Shown: piece by piece, positions 45,216 to 54,359 of the stretch
Layout: each line of letters begins with the position of its first letter
Numbering within the stretch: the stretch's first letter is position 1
From: Jiella marina
Lineage (GTDB): Bacteria; Pseudomonadota; Alphaproteobacteria; Rhizobiales; Rhizobiaceae
DNA: 64,000 bases
Assembly: GCF_024359545.1 (NCBI RefSeq)
Contig: NZ_JAKQZG010000004.1
Span: forward strand, 327,094-391,093
Direction: 5' to 3'
Position numbers and translations under genes: made by a program
The notes under the pieces: generated by a model
What the model saw: only the letters and a program-made list of their open reading frames with translations
The model's database searches: none
Told to the model about the DNA's origin: nothing

Positions 45216-45853
45216 GGAGTTTTCCGTGTCTTGTCGCCACCGCAGGCCTGATCGAGCACCGCGTGAATGAGCGAGAGATGTGTAATCTCGACGAAGCCGT
45301 AGCTCGTCGAATCCACGAAGAAGTTGAGGTCGCCGAGACCGCGGAGGGCATTGTCGGGAGAAAAGCCCGACAAGGTGACGACCTCCATGTCGCGGCCGCG
45401 CGCCGTCGCTACCGCGTTGAGGATGTTCGGCGAGCGCCCCGAACTGCTGATCGCCATCAGAAGGTCGCCCGGCTGTCCGTGAATGCCGATCTGGGTCGAG
45501 AAGACGTTCTCATAGCCGAGATCGTTGCTCAGGCAGGTGAGGGCGGCCGCATCGTTGAAAGCCATCGCGCGAAGCGATCCGTTCTTGGCGTAGTCGATCG
45601 CCATATGGCTCGCGATAGCGGCGCTTCCGCCATTGCCGATGAAGACGAGCTTGCCCGGCCCGGCCGCGATATCGAGCGCGCGGTCCACGACCCGGTCGAT
45701 GGCGACGCCGAGCGGAACGCCCTGGCCGCTGCGATCGATCACGCTGGTCGACTGTCCCAGACGAGACAATTCCTCGAAATAGGCGTCGATCGCGACATTC
45801 GGCGAATCGAAGGTCTCAGGCAGGGAAGCGGAGCGTGCGGTCATTCTCGTCAT
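45212..45853 (-). CDS. gmhA: sedoheptulose-7-phosphate isomerase (GmhA-like, SIS domain)
   Basis: 213-aa SIS-domain protein. FIGNGGSAAIASHMAIDYAKN (quoted in part as GNGGSAAIASH, about residues 73-83) and MAISSSGRSPNILNA (about 133-147) are the sugar-phosphate loops of GmhA. The reaction turns sedoheptulose 7-phosphate into D-glycero-D-manno-heptose 7-phosphate, the entry to the pathway. Start at 45853 or the in-frame ATG at 45844. It is the first of the tightly overlapping genes and 95 bases after the SDR gene. Confidence 0.88.
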   Translation of the reverse strand: MTRMTARSASLPETFDSPNVAIDAYFEELSRLGQSTSVIDRSGQGVPLGVAIDRVVDRALDIAAGPGKLVFIGNGGSAAIASHMAIDYAKNGSLRAMAFNDAAALTCLSNDLGYENVFSTQIGIHGQPGDLLMAISSSGRSPNILNAVATARGRDMEVVTLSGFSPDNALRGLGDLNFFVDSTSYGFVEITHLSLIHAVLDQACGGDKTRKTP

Positions 45854-45948
45854 TCGAAACTGGCGGCGGCGCCGATACGATCAGCGAAACGCATGAAAAC
45901 TGAATTCCGGAGCCGGCGGCCTGCAATACCGGCCGCCTCTCGGCGCGT

Positions 45949-46902
45949 TCAGGTCGCGCTCGTCCTCCACCGTTCCACAGCCTGACGCAGGCCATCATCG
46001 AGAACGATGCGAGGGACGAAGCCCAACTCGCCGGTCAATCTACGCGTATCGGCGACGATGCATGGCGCGTCGCCGGCTCGTTTCGCACGACTGCCGATTC
46101 GCAGCAAGTCGGCGCGTCCGGTGATGTCGGCAATTCTTCGTGCAATTTCAGCAATCGAGACCGCCACGCCTCGGGCAATGTTGATCGGTCCTTCCACGTC
46201 ACTGAACAGGAGGGCGACCAGCGCCTCTCCCGCATCCTCCACCGCCATGTAGTCCCGCAGGAGATCGCCGGGACCGGTCTCGGCAACTTCGCCTCGGCAA
46301 AGCTTGCCGATCAGGTCGGGGACCAGCCGGGTCGGTTTTTCGCCGGGGCCATAGAGAAAAAACAGACGGGCGTGGGCCGCCGATATCCAAGCGCTTCGGC
46401 GCGCTTCTTCGACGTGGCGAAACAGGCCGATCTTCGCGTCCGCATAGGCGGTGACGGGCAGGAGCGGCGTTTCGGTTTCGTGGCAGGGGGCGGATGAGGC
46501 GGCGTATTCGGCACAACTGCCCGCTGTCACGAAACGCTTGCCCTCCGCACGGAGGAAGGCGTCGAGCAGGCGTTTGCTGGCGGCGAGCCACGCGGCGTTC
46601 TCGTCGCCCGTCAAATAGCTGCCGGCCTGTGTGTGCCAGGCGAGGTGCAGGAGCATATCGGGTCGCGCCTGCGCCATCAGCGCCTCGGGATCGTCGGTGA
46701 GGAGATCATGGCGCAGCCATTCGATCCGGCTTCCGCGAGGCGAGGGGCGCGGCGGCTGGGTGGTTGTACAGAGGATGGTGAGATCTGCGCGGCTCTCAAG
46801 CGCTGCAAGGACACTCCGCCCGACGAAACCGCCCGCTCCGGTGAGAAGAACACGCCCCCGACCGCCTTCATCCGGTCGCCATGCTTCCCGCCTCCTCGTC
46901 AT
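45949..46902 (-). CDS. NAD-dependent epimerase/dehydratase (SDR)
   Basis: 317-aa SDR protein; Rossmann motif LLTGAGGFVGRSVL (about residues 19-32), catalytic YADAK (about 154-158) after AGSCAEYA, and LRDYMAVEDAGEALVALL. It resembles CDP/GDP-sugar reductases. The ATG at 46902 follows AAGGCGGGC; ATG 46920 is possible. It is the first gene of the leftward operon and faces a divergent GT2 gene across 130-170 bases. Confidence 0.83.
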   Translation of the reverse strand: MTRRREAWRPDEGGRGRVLLTGAGGFVGRSVLAALESRADLTILCTTTQPPRPSPRGSRIEWLRHDLLTDDPEALMAQARPDMLLHLAWHTQAGSYLTGDENAAWLAASKRLLDAFLRAEGKRFVTAGSCAEYAASSAPCHETETPLLPVTAYADAKIGLFRHVEEARRSAWISAAHARLFFLYGPGEKPTRLVPDLIGKLCRGEVAETGPGDLLRDYMAVEDAGEALVALLFSDVEGPINIARGVAVSIAEIARRIADITGRADLLRIGSRAKRAGDAPCIVADTRRLTGELGFVPRIVLDDGLRQAVERWRTSAT

Positions 46903-47075
46903 GCCCGCCTTGGCCTCCATCCCTGGCTCAGTCTCGCACAAGGGGCGTCAAATTATACCGTTACGCGAATCGTCAAAGGCCGCGGCCTCGCCACGCGGGC
47001 CCGGTCTCGCAGCATTGCCGGTCGCGAACAATGAGATCGTGCAGCGACGTGTCGCGAAGCGGAGGATGACTTCCC

Positions 47076-48389
47076 GTGAATATTTCCGTGAACCCAGCCG
47101 ATCTGGCAGGAGACTCCGCCAAGCCCGACGCCGAAGTGCCGACCGACGTCACGATCAGTCTGTGCGTCCCGACCTGCAACAGGGCCCGCTTTCTGGAGTA
47201 TCTGTTCACGCATCTCGCCGAGGTGAGCCCGTCCTTCGGATTCAGTTACGAGATCGTCATCTCGGACAACGCCTCGACCGACGATACCGGCGAGGTCGTC
47301 GCGCGGTTCAAGTCCGCGGGGATGCCGATCCGTTACTATCGGCAGGCTGAGCAGGTCCACGTCCTCAACAACGTGCTCAGCGCCTATCGGCGCGGCCGGG
47401 GACGCTATGTCCTCTACATCGCCGACGACGATCTTCTGCATCCGGAAGGGTTCGTCGACGCGATGAACTACATGCTCGCCAATCCGGACATTCTGGCCTG
47501 CTACTCGCCCTGGCAAAGCTGGGACGAGGTCCGGAAGGAGCCGCAGGGCCTCTTCTACAGGCTGAAGGATGACGTCACGGTGTTCAGGCCGGGGCAGGAC
47601 GTCGATCTGTTGAAGATGATCGTCGAGGGCCACGTCTTTCCGGAGATTGCGATCTATCGCGCGGACGCCCTGCGCAGCCTGCTGACGACGCCGAGCTTCT
47701 GCTACTGGGCCTTCCCCTATCTGACCACGATTGCCGCCCAGGGACCCGTCGCTTTCCGCCGCGCACCCTTCTATCGGTCCGTCACGGCGACACCCGTCGC
47801 GCCGCAGCGCCTCCAGGACGGAACCGAGCAGGCCCTGATCGGATGGGACCTTTATCGCGGCGGTCTCGAATACATGATCTACACGCTCTTGCGTCGGCAT
47901 GGGGTGACGCCCGACGAGACCGTTCGCCAGAGCTTCCGCAACATGGTCGACATGTTTGTCGAAGCGCGGATGCAGGTCGCCCTGCGGCTCTGGCTTGCAC
48001 GCAAGGACTATCTCAAGGCGCATGATCTCATCGCGCGTCTTCACTACCTCTCCCCGCAGGCCGCCGCGAAGATCGACCCGAACAACACGCTCCGTCCTCT
48101 CCTCGTGGCCCAGACCCTGGCGCGTCACGCGAATGGCGTTGCCGATATCTCGCATCTGATGGTCGCCGGCGTGCCGGAGGCGGAAGCGGTCGGCAAGCTC
48201 ATCCGCGATCTCGGGCTCTGCGAACGCATTTCGATCCTCGCCGACGAGGACGCCAGGCAGGGCGTGGACCGGGAACGGACCCTCGTCTTCCTCGGCCAGG
48301 AACGGCTCCGACCAGACTATCTCGCCGCCGGATTCGAGCCGGGTCTGATCGTCAGCGAGCGCGATATCGGACTGAACTATCTCGTCTGA
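47076..48389 (+). CDS. glycosyltransferase family 2 protein
   Basis: 437-aa transferase with a GT-A domain at about residues 25-240: ISLCVPTCNRARFLEYLFTH at its start, VISDNASTDDTGEVV, and the metal-binding ADDDLLHP (about 117-124). The C-terminal 190 residues are helical and unassigned. Start is GTG at 47076 with GGAGG 10-15 bases upstream. No membrane segment. Being divergent from the sugar operon it probably shares its control region and may attach the sugar made there. Confidence 0.88.
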   Translation: MNISVNPADLAGDSAKPDAEVPTDVTISLCVPTCNRARFLEYLFTHLAEVSPSFGFSYEIVISDNASTDDTGEVVARFKSAGMPIRYYRQAEQVHVLNNVLSAYRRGRGRYVLYIADDDLLHPEGFVDAMNYMLANPDILACYSPWQSWDEVRKEPQGLFYRLKDDVTVFRPGQDVDLLKMIVEGHVFPEIAIYRADALRSLLTTPSFCYWAFPYLTTIAAQGPVAFRRAPFYRSVTATPVAPQRLQDGTEQALIGWDLYRGGLEYMIYTLLRRHGVTPDETVRQSFRNMVDMFVEARMQVALRLWLARKDYLKAHDLIARLHYLSPQAAAKIDPNNTLRPLLVAQTLARHANGVADISHLMVAGVPEAEAVGKLIRDLGLCERISILADEDARQGVDRERTLVFLGQERLRPDYLAAGFEPGLIVSERDIGLNYLV

Positions 48390-48613
48390 GCGGGGGGCTG
48401 CGCCCATCTTCTCCTAACCGATGAAGGGGGAGGTCGATCGCCTCACCGCTGCTGTTGCCGCGTGCGACCCGCAGCGGACCGATGATGCCAGACAATCAGA
48501 CGTGCATAATTCTTTCATTCGGCTTGAATTCATCGAAAAATAGCATTTCTTTTCAGTCATTCTTTCTTAATTGGATTGACGTTGGGGAAATTTCTCTCCG
48601 GCATCCTCACGTC

Positions 48614-48841
48614 ATGTCTACTGTGCTTTCTCATGTCGTGGCACCGGTGCTGGGATTGGCGAGCCTTTACGGGTTGGCGGGCGCATTCCTGACTGGTGAA
48701 ATCTATGCCGTCTCGCGGCTGACAAATCCGGAGTGGGTGACTGTCTACAGCGATCCCCTCCAATTCGGTGCTTCCGTCTTCTGCATGGGGGTGACGCTCT
48801 TGGTCTCGCTCTACCTCTTCCTGAAGCCTGCAGCAGGGTGA
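48614..48841 (+). CDS. small two-helix membrane protein, hypothetical
   Basis: 75-aa protein starting at ATG 48614, with hydrophobic segments at about residues 8-28 and 50-71 and a short loop rich in charged and aromatic residues. No known family. The frame continues open to 48455, but that upstream part is AT-rich and does not look coding. No strong ribosome binding site, so the start and even the gene are uncertain. Confidence 0.45.
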   Translation: MSTVLSHVVAPVLGLASLYGLAGAFLTGEIYAVSRLTNPEWVTVYSDPLQFGASVFCMGVTLLVSLYLFLKPAAG

Positions 48842-49039
48842 CCGTCACAGGCCCCGCCGCGGGGCGCGAATGGCGAAGACCTTCGTTGAAAAGGGCTGTT
48901 CGCCAGGCGGCATGGAGGAGCCGATGGTCCCTTGAGGCGTCTGCCTTCCCTGGCTCTCCCGGCGCGGCGGTTTCCGGGATGATACCGCCTACGGTGAGCA
49001 ACGGACTTCGAACGCCGTTTCAGGCTGTGTCCATGACAC

Positions 49040-49765
49040 TCATCGTGAAAATTCCTCCGCGAGAGTGGTGTCGGAGGCACCGGTGCCGCGCAGGGCGAAA
49101 TAGGCCAATTGCCGGGCGATCAGGTCGCGCTTTTGAACCAGAGCGTCGAGGGTTTCCTGCGGCCAGCGCAGCGGTCCGTCGAGAACGGCGACGAAGATCC
49201 TGCCGAGCATCTCCGTGTCACGCCCCGACGGCAAATCGCGCTCTCGCCCGGCCTCGGCGATCAACTCGGCAAACCGGGCGTCATAAGCCCGGCGTCTTTC
49301 GACGAGGGTCGCGATCGCGTCGCGTTCGGCGGCGGGCAGTTGCATCATCGCCGGACCGGCGATGGCATCCGCCATGGTCCGGTGCAGTGCGTTGGCGGTG
49401 AGAACGTCCGAGGCATGGATCACGGCTAAAGCCGTCAGCCGCGTCACGGCGCGCTCCGACGTCTGCGTTGTGCGTGTGGCCTTTTCTTCGAGTGTCGAAA
49501 ACCCGGCCCGGCAGACATCTCCAAGCAACTCGCCCTTCGAGCGATAGCGATGATAGACGAGGCCCTTGGTCGCCCCAAGGCGCTGTGCGACCTCGTCGAT
49601 CGAGGCGGCGGCGAAACCACGTTCGGCGAAGATCTCCGCCGCTGCGCCGAGAATGCGTCGATTGAGATCGCCGCTGTCTTCACCGCCCGCCCGGATGGCC
49701 GCGAAATCCCGCTCGCTTCGCGGCGGTCGGCCGCGCGACCCGGACGGCTTGGTCTGCTTCGCCAT
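49040..49765 (-). CDS. TetR/AcrR family transcriptional regulator
   Basis: 241-aa repressor-type protein. The DNA-binding domain is at about residues 35-85: ILGAAAEIFAERGFAAASID and LGATKGLVYHRYRSKGELL, typical TetR helices. The rest is an all-helical ligand domain with a moderately basic, disordered N-terminus (about 1-32). The ATG at 49765 follows AGGAGG. No obvious target lies beside it; the divergent or neighbouring genes are DUF2585 and the small membrane protein, so the regulon is unknown. Confidence 0.88.
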   Translation of the reverse strand: MAKQTKPSGSRGRPPRSERDFAAIRAGGEDSGDLNRRILGAAAEIFAERGFAAASIDEVAQRLGATKGLVYHRYRSKGELLGDVCRAGFSTLEEKATRTTQTSERAVTRLTALAVIHASDVLTANALHRTMADAIAGPAMMQLPAAERDAIATLVERRRAYDARFAELIAEAGRERDLPSGRDTEMLGRIFVAVLDGPLRWPQETLDALVQKRDLIARQLAYFALRGTGASDTTLAEEFSR

Positions 49766-49890
49766 CGACCCCTCCTGCGCATGGTCCATGCGATGGAGGT
49801 ATACCTTATCGTATGGTTTGCGATCCGGCGAGGTCCGCCCGCAATCTCGGCACCCATGTCCCGTCTGGCACTCAAGTCAATGCGAAGTTG

Positions 49891-50481
49891 TCATCCGCCG
49901 GCCTGCCATGTCCGGATGGCTTCGATCGGCCAGATCAACATGATGACGTTGAGAAGAAGATTGTCGCGGATGATGAAGCCGACGATCAGTTCCAGCGCGA
50001 CCGCGATCACGATCGTCAGCCAGACGGGCAGGCGGCTCGCCAGCCAGAAGCCCAGCGCCATGAAACCGATATCGGCCAGGGAATTGATGATGGAATCGCC
50101 GTAATAGTCGAGGGCTATCGTGGCTTCCCGGTAGCGGTTGATGACCGCGTCGGTGTTTTCGACGATCTCCCAGGCGCATTCGATGACGAGAGCTGCCACG
50201 AGCCGCCAGCCGAAGGAGAAACGGCGCAGAAGCAGCCATGCGGCGAAATAGAACAGGAAGCCGTGGATCAGGTGGGACGGCGAATACCAGTCCGAAAGAT
50301 GCTGGGAGTTCTCGGAACTCTGCACGGCGCCATGCCAGAGCTTGACCGTGCCGCATTCGCAGATCGGAACGCGGCCCATGGCAAACAGAATCATGGCGGT
50401 GCCGGCGACGATGGCGAGGCCCACCAGGAACGGCCAAAGAGAGGAGAGGCCCGCTCGGGATCGGGAGGAATGCGCAGACAA
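49891..50481 (-). CDS. DUF2585 (UPF0314) family membrane protein
   Basis: 196-aa integral membrane protein with hydrophobic segments at about residues 14-36, 70-88, 92-108, 134-160 and 163-180. [11 protein letters not shown] (about 41-51), [16 protein letters not shown] and [10 protein letters not shown] are the family's conserved, polar-in-membrane motifs. The start is TTG at 50481 with GGAG about 10 bases upstream. Function unknown; the family is largely alphaproteobacterial. Confidence 0.85.
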   Translation of the reverse strand: MSAHSSRSRAGLSSLWPFLVGLAIVAGTAMILFAMGRVPICECGTVKLWHGAVQSSENSQHLSDWYSPSHLIHGFLFYFAAWLLLRRFSFGWRLVAALVIECAWEIVENTDAVINRYREATIALDYYGDSIINSLADIGFMALGFWLASRLPVWLTIVIAVALELIVGFIIRDNLLLNVIMLIWPIEAIRTWQAGG

Positions 50482-50601
50482 GTCGATTGTGCTCCAACAG
50501 CGGGACTGGCCGCCGAAGCGGCGCCCGGAGCTTAGGAGCCTGGCAGTGAAGGAACCGGAAACCTCTCGGATATCCGGTCCGTTCGCCGTTCCGGGTGTAG
50601 A

Positions 50602-52206
50602 CTATTCGGCCCTGGTGATGCGTCCGTCCGTATAGGGCTGGTAGGGTGTGTTGTCCTTCGCGATATACTCGGCAACGACCGCGTCGAGCGATGGGCCGTA
50701 ATCATAGGCGTCCATGCCCTTTTCGGCGAAGACCGAATAACCGTCGCCGCCGCCGCGCATGTAGTTGTTGGATACGACGAGATAGGTCTTGTCGTCTTCG
50801 AGCGGCACGAACTCGCCGTCCTCCGCGACCATCACGTCGCTGATGCGGTTGCCCGGCTCGGCCGATTGCGACCAGGTGAATTTGAGGCCGGCGACCTGCG
50901 GAAAGCGGCCGGCGCCTTCCTCGACCTGGGAGACCCCGTTTTCGAGGGCTGCCTTGATGTCGGAACCCTTGAGCTTGAAGGTGGAAAGCGTGTTCTGGAA
51001 CGGCAGCACCGTCAGAACCTCGCCCATGGTGATCTCACCCTCGTCGATCGACGCGCGCAAGCCACCGCCATTGGCGATCGCGATCTGCACGCCCTGATCC
51101 TTGACCCGGTCGAGCATCGCATCGGCCACGAGAGCACCCATCTCGCACTCGCCGCTCCGGCACGCATCTCGCGAGCCGTCGATGGGGGCGGCCGTGGAGC
51201 CGATGACCTTCTGACGGATTTCTTCGAGCGGCCCTGCGAGTTCGGAAATCCGCTCCTTCAGCTTGCTGTCTTCGGCAATCTCGCCGTCCATGATGATCGG
51301 CTCGCCGGTCGCGGCGGTCACCACGCCATCATCGTCGAAGGTGACTTCGAGCTGGCCGAGATATTTCCCATAGGCATAGGCCTGGACGATCGGCACCTCA
51401 TGGCCATCAGGGCCCATGACCATGGTGGGGTAGGGGCCTTCGGCCGAATCGTCGGTGTTGGAGAGGAAGGTGTTGGTGTGGCCGCCGACGATGACGTCGA
51501 TGCCCGGTACTTCCTTGGCGATGCGCTGGTCGGTCTTGTAGCCGGAATGGCTGAGCAGGATGATCTTCTCGACTCCCTGCTCGGTCAGCGCCTGAACTTC
51601 GGATTTTAAGGCCTCGACGGGGTCGGAGAAGGTGATGTTTGGCCCCGGGCTGGCCAGCTCGCCCGTGTCGGCCGGCGTAACGCCGATCAGACCGATCTTC
51701 TCACCCTCTCGTTCGATGATGGCCGAGGGTTTCAGGGCATCGGCGAGTTCCGGTTCTTGGGTAATATCGGCATTGGCGAGCAGGATCGGGAATTCGATCG
51801 CGTCCATGAAGGCGCGCAGCACCTTCGGCCCGTCGTCGAACTCGTGATTGCCAACGGTCATGGCGTCATAGCCGAGGGCGTTCATCAGTTCAGCGGCGGC
51901 CTTGCCCTTGTACTGGGTGTAGAACAGCGTGCCCTGGAACTGGTCTCCGCCATCGACGAGGATCGGGTTCTCCGCCGCCTCGCGTGCTGCGCGAATTGCG
52001 GTGAGAAGCCGGGCCGATCCGCCGAAGCATTTGTTCTCGGCAAGATCTTCCTCGCCGCAGGTGGAATCGTATTTGTTGATCGGCTCGATGCGCGAGTGAA
52101 AGTCGTTGGTATGAAGGATGGTCAGCCTGTACTCGGCTGCGGCGGGTAGGGAGGTAAAGGCTGTCAGCGCGAGCGCCATGCCAGTCAGGCGGGAGGAGAT
52201 CATCAT
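50602..52206 (-). CDS. bifunctional metallophosphatase/5'-nucleotidase
   Basis: 534-aa periplasmic enzyme with a signal peptide (MMISSRLTGMALALTAF, cleavage about AAA-EY at residue 24). The N-terminal metallophosphatase domain has LHTNDFHSR (about 31-39), DGGDQFQG, GNHEFDDG and GGHTNT, the di-metal ligands. The C-terminal 5'-nucleotidase domain (about 330-500) has NGGGLRASI and NNYMRGGGDGYSVF, the nucleobase-binding loop. It would release nucleosides and phosphate from extracellular nucleotides. GAGGAACGAA precedes the start. No partner gene is apparent. Confidence 0.92.
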   Translation of the reverse strand: MMISSRLTGMALALTAFTSLPAAAEYRLTILHTNDFHSRIEPINKYDSTCGEEDLAENKCFGGSARLLTAIRAAREAAENPILVDGGDQFQGTLFYTQYKGKAAAELMNALGYDAMTVGNHEFDDGPKVLRAFMDAIEFPILLANADITQEPELADALKPSAIIEREGEKIGLIGVTPADTGELASPGPNITFSDPVEALKSEVQALTEQGVEKIILLSHSGYKTDQRIAKEVPGIDVIVGGHTNTFLSNTDDSAEGPYPTMVMGPDGHEVPIVQAYAYGKYLGQLEVTFDDDGVVTAATGEPIIMDGEIAEDSKLKERISELAGPLEEIRQKVIGSTAAPIDGSRDACRSGECEMGALVADAMLDRVKDQGVQIAIANGGGLRASIDEGEITMGEVLTVLPFQNTLSTFKLKGSDIKAALENGVSQVEEGAGRFPQVAGLKFTWSQSAEPGNRISDVMVAEDGEFVPLEDDKTYLVVSNNYMRGGGDGYSVFAEKGMDAYDYGPSLDAVVAEYIAKDNTPYQPYTDGRITRAE

Positions 52207-52425
52207 TTCGTTCCTCGTCAGGCCGGTCGGATTCCGGGGCAGGTCCGCATTTGTAGCCCTGGCTCACGTCAAACGGAATATCGACGCGTCGATATTCCGA
52301 TGGCTCGTGCCTGAGCGGAAAAATCTGGTGGCGCGGCTGGTGTCGCTTTCCGGCATCCCATATCGTCCAGACGGCTTGGGAGCCTTGAGGCGACATAGAA
52401 TAACGAAAGCGGGATTAAAGCAGTT

Positions 52426-52977
52426 ATGGAAGTATTGAAAACCTCAATCGAGGGATGTCTGCTGCTGAAAACAGCAAAATTCCAGGACGATCGAGGGTTT
52501 TTCCTGGAATCATACCGGCAGAGCGCGATAGAAAACGTGCTCGGGCGTCCGCACCGTTTCATGCAGGGCAATTACTCGCGATCCAAGGCAAACGTCCTGC
52601 GAGGCTTTCATACGGAGCGCTGGGACAAGTTCGTCTTCGTGGTCCATGGACGTGCTCTTTGCGTCGTGGCCGATACGCGTCCCGACAGCGAAACATTCGG
52701 CAAGACCGAAAGCTTTCTTCTGGGAGACGAGCCTCACGCGCACAATCGCGTGTTCCTTCGGCAGGGGCTGAGCAACGCCTTTTATTGCTTTACCGAAGTC
52801 GACTACCTGAACGACGTCTCGGAGGAGTTCAATCCCGACCATCGGGGCGGCGTGTCGTGGGCCGATCCGCTGCTGAATGTCGAGTGGCCGACGCGGGAGC
52901 CGATCCTCTCCAAGACCGACGCCAATCTGCCCACCTTGCAGGAGCTCTATCCCGACCATCCGGTCTTTTCGGGCTGA
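52426..52977 (+). CDS. RmlC family (dTDP-4-dehydrorhamnose 3,5-epimerase-like) protein
   Basis: 183-aa cupin. FQDDRGFFLESYR (about residues 19-31), NVLRGFHTERWDKFVFVVHG (catalytic-type histidine at about 62) and VSWADPLLNVEWPTREPILS (about 144-163) match RmlC, but the usual RGLHYQ is RGFHTE. It lies apart from the main sugar operon and converges with a GT2 gene. The upstream 60 bases are AT-rich with no strong ribosome site. No rmlABD genes are nearby, so the substrate is uncertain. Confidence 0.83.
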   Translation: MEVLKTSIEGCLLLKTAKFQDDRGFFLESYRQSAIENVLGRPHRFMQGNYSRSKANVLRGFHTERWDKFVFVVHGRALCVVADTRPDSETFGKTESFLLGDEPHAHNRVFLRQGLSNAFYCFTEVDYLNDVSEEFNPDHRGGVSWADPLLNVEWPTREPILSKTDANLPTLQELYPDHPVFSG

Positions 52978-52995
52978 GAGCCGGGCCTGCGATGG

Positions 52996-54168
52996 CTATG
53001 TCCGCCTGAGCCGCGACCAGATTCGCCCGACTCTGCCGCTTGCTGACGAGAGCCGGGAAGGTGGGCGGGAAGGCGGAAATTCGTCCGGCCGCATCTCCAG
53101 TCGAGTGAGCAGATCGTCGACGCGCTCGCCGACATCTCCTGCTCTGCGTTCGAGAACCGCTGCGACTGCCCGGGCCCGCGGAACCGCGTTCCGAGCAGCC
53201 TCGACAAAGCGGATCTTCTCCGGCTGCGTCGCATCCGGGGAACCGGCTTTGAGAGCGAGGAACACCAGTCTCGCCACCCACACCTGGTCGGAGGTGAGGG
53301 GGACCTCCATCACTTCCCCGTCCACCGCAATGTTCCCCGGTGCGTCTTCGTGGACGGCGCGCAAGCGGCATCGCTCCATCGCGGCTTCGAACGTCGCGAC
53401 CTGTTGAACCTCATGAGCGATGAAGGTGCGAGCGATCATTTCCCCGAGGCCCGCGCGTTTCAACAATTGCGAGATCGTCTCGGGTTGATTCACCTTTGCG
53501 AGCCAGGGCCCGAGATCCACAAGCCGGCGCTCGGGATTGGCATGGATGCGACGACTGTCCTGGCTTGGCAGTTTCAAGAAGGTCTGTCTGGCCCGGCAGG
53601 CCACCCGCATGTCCTCATGACGGAAGAACTTTCGCCACATGTAGACATCTGACGGGGCCTTTGGTGGGGCCGGTGTCCAACCCTCCTCGAGGCGCAGATA
53701 CATGTCGCGGCGATAAGCGATGTTGTTGAGCCCGGAGGGAAGCATCTTTCGGCCCGGCTTTGTCCCGTGGTTGCAGATGTGCCAGGCGGGTATCTGTGTC
53801 TCGAACACGAGAAGACTTGCCTCGAAGGCGAAATCGGCCCGGTCGAGCATGGCGGTCATCGTCTCCAGGTGATCGCAAGCCCAGATGTCGTCATCGCTCA
53901 GATGGCAGACATATGGCTCGGAGGCATTCCGGATGACCGGATCGCGGTAAGCCTCCCCGAAGCGCTCGCCCTTCGGATGTCGTTCATAGGTGACGCGCGG
54001 GTCCTCCTGCGAAATCTGCTCCAGGATATCGATCGTGCGCTGTGGCGAGCCGTCACAGATCACCACCATGCGCCAGTCGGTGTCACGCTGCGCCCTGACG
54101 CTGGCGATCGACATGTAGAGAGCGTCGGCGTGGTCGTGGGTCGGGCAGAGGATGAGGGTGCGGGCCAA
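52996..54168 (-). CDS. glycosyltransferase family 2-like protein
   Basis: 390-aa protein. Residues about 1-200 form a GT-A fold: LILCPTHDHADALYMSIASV at the start, VVICDGSPQRTIDIL, and a DDD metal site in HLSDDDIWACDHLE (about 91-104). The last part is Arg-rich and probably disordered. Start is TTG at 54168, supported by AGGAAG seven bases upstream. Only 18 bases separate its end from the convergent rmlC-like gene, suggesting the two came together. Confidence 0.8.
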   Translation of the reverse strand: MARTLILCPTHDHADALYMSIASVRAQRDTDWRMVVICDGSPQRTIDILEQISQEDPRVTYERHPKGERFGEAYRDPVIRNASEPYVCHLSDDDIWACDHLETMTAMLDRADFAFEASLLVFETQIPAWHICNHGTKPGRKMLPSGLNNIAYRRDMYLRLEEGWTPAPPKAPSDVYMWRKFFRHEDMRVACRARQTFLKLPSQDSRRIHANPERRLVDLGPWLAKVNQPETISQLLKRAGLGEMIARTFIAHEVQQVATFEAAMERCRLRAVHEDAPGNIAVDGEVMEVPLTSDQVWVARLVFLALKAGSPDATQPEKIRFVEAARNAVPRARAVAAVLERRAGDVGERVDDLLTRLEMRPDEFPPSRPPSRLSSASGRVGRIWSRLRRT

Positions 54169-54324
54169 GGAATTCTTCCTGAACGAAGTCGTGTGGGAGC
54201 GCGGGAGGCAGAAGGGTCGTCAAAGCCTTCACGGCGCGGCCGCACGTTAGCTCATGTCGTCGGCGGGATAACCCCCGGCAGCCTCCATCCCCAATCCGTT
54301 GCGGAGGTCATGCCAGGAGTGTTG

Positions 54325-54338
54325 ATTGACGGATCAAT
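54325..54338. promoter_or_regulatory. candidate BetI operator overlapping a -35 box
   Basis: ATTGA-CGGA-TCAAT is a perfect 5+5 palindrome close to the ATTGAACGT..CAAT core known for BetI sites. It overlaps a likely -35 element TTGACG (54326-54331), which is 16 bases from TATGTT (54348-54353). The predicted start of transcription is at or next to the betI ATG (54360). Confidence 0.55.
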
Positions 54339-54359
54339 TAAGACATTTATGTTGGTCGA

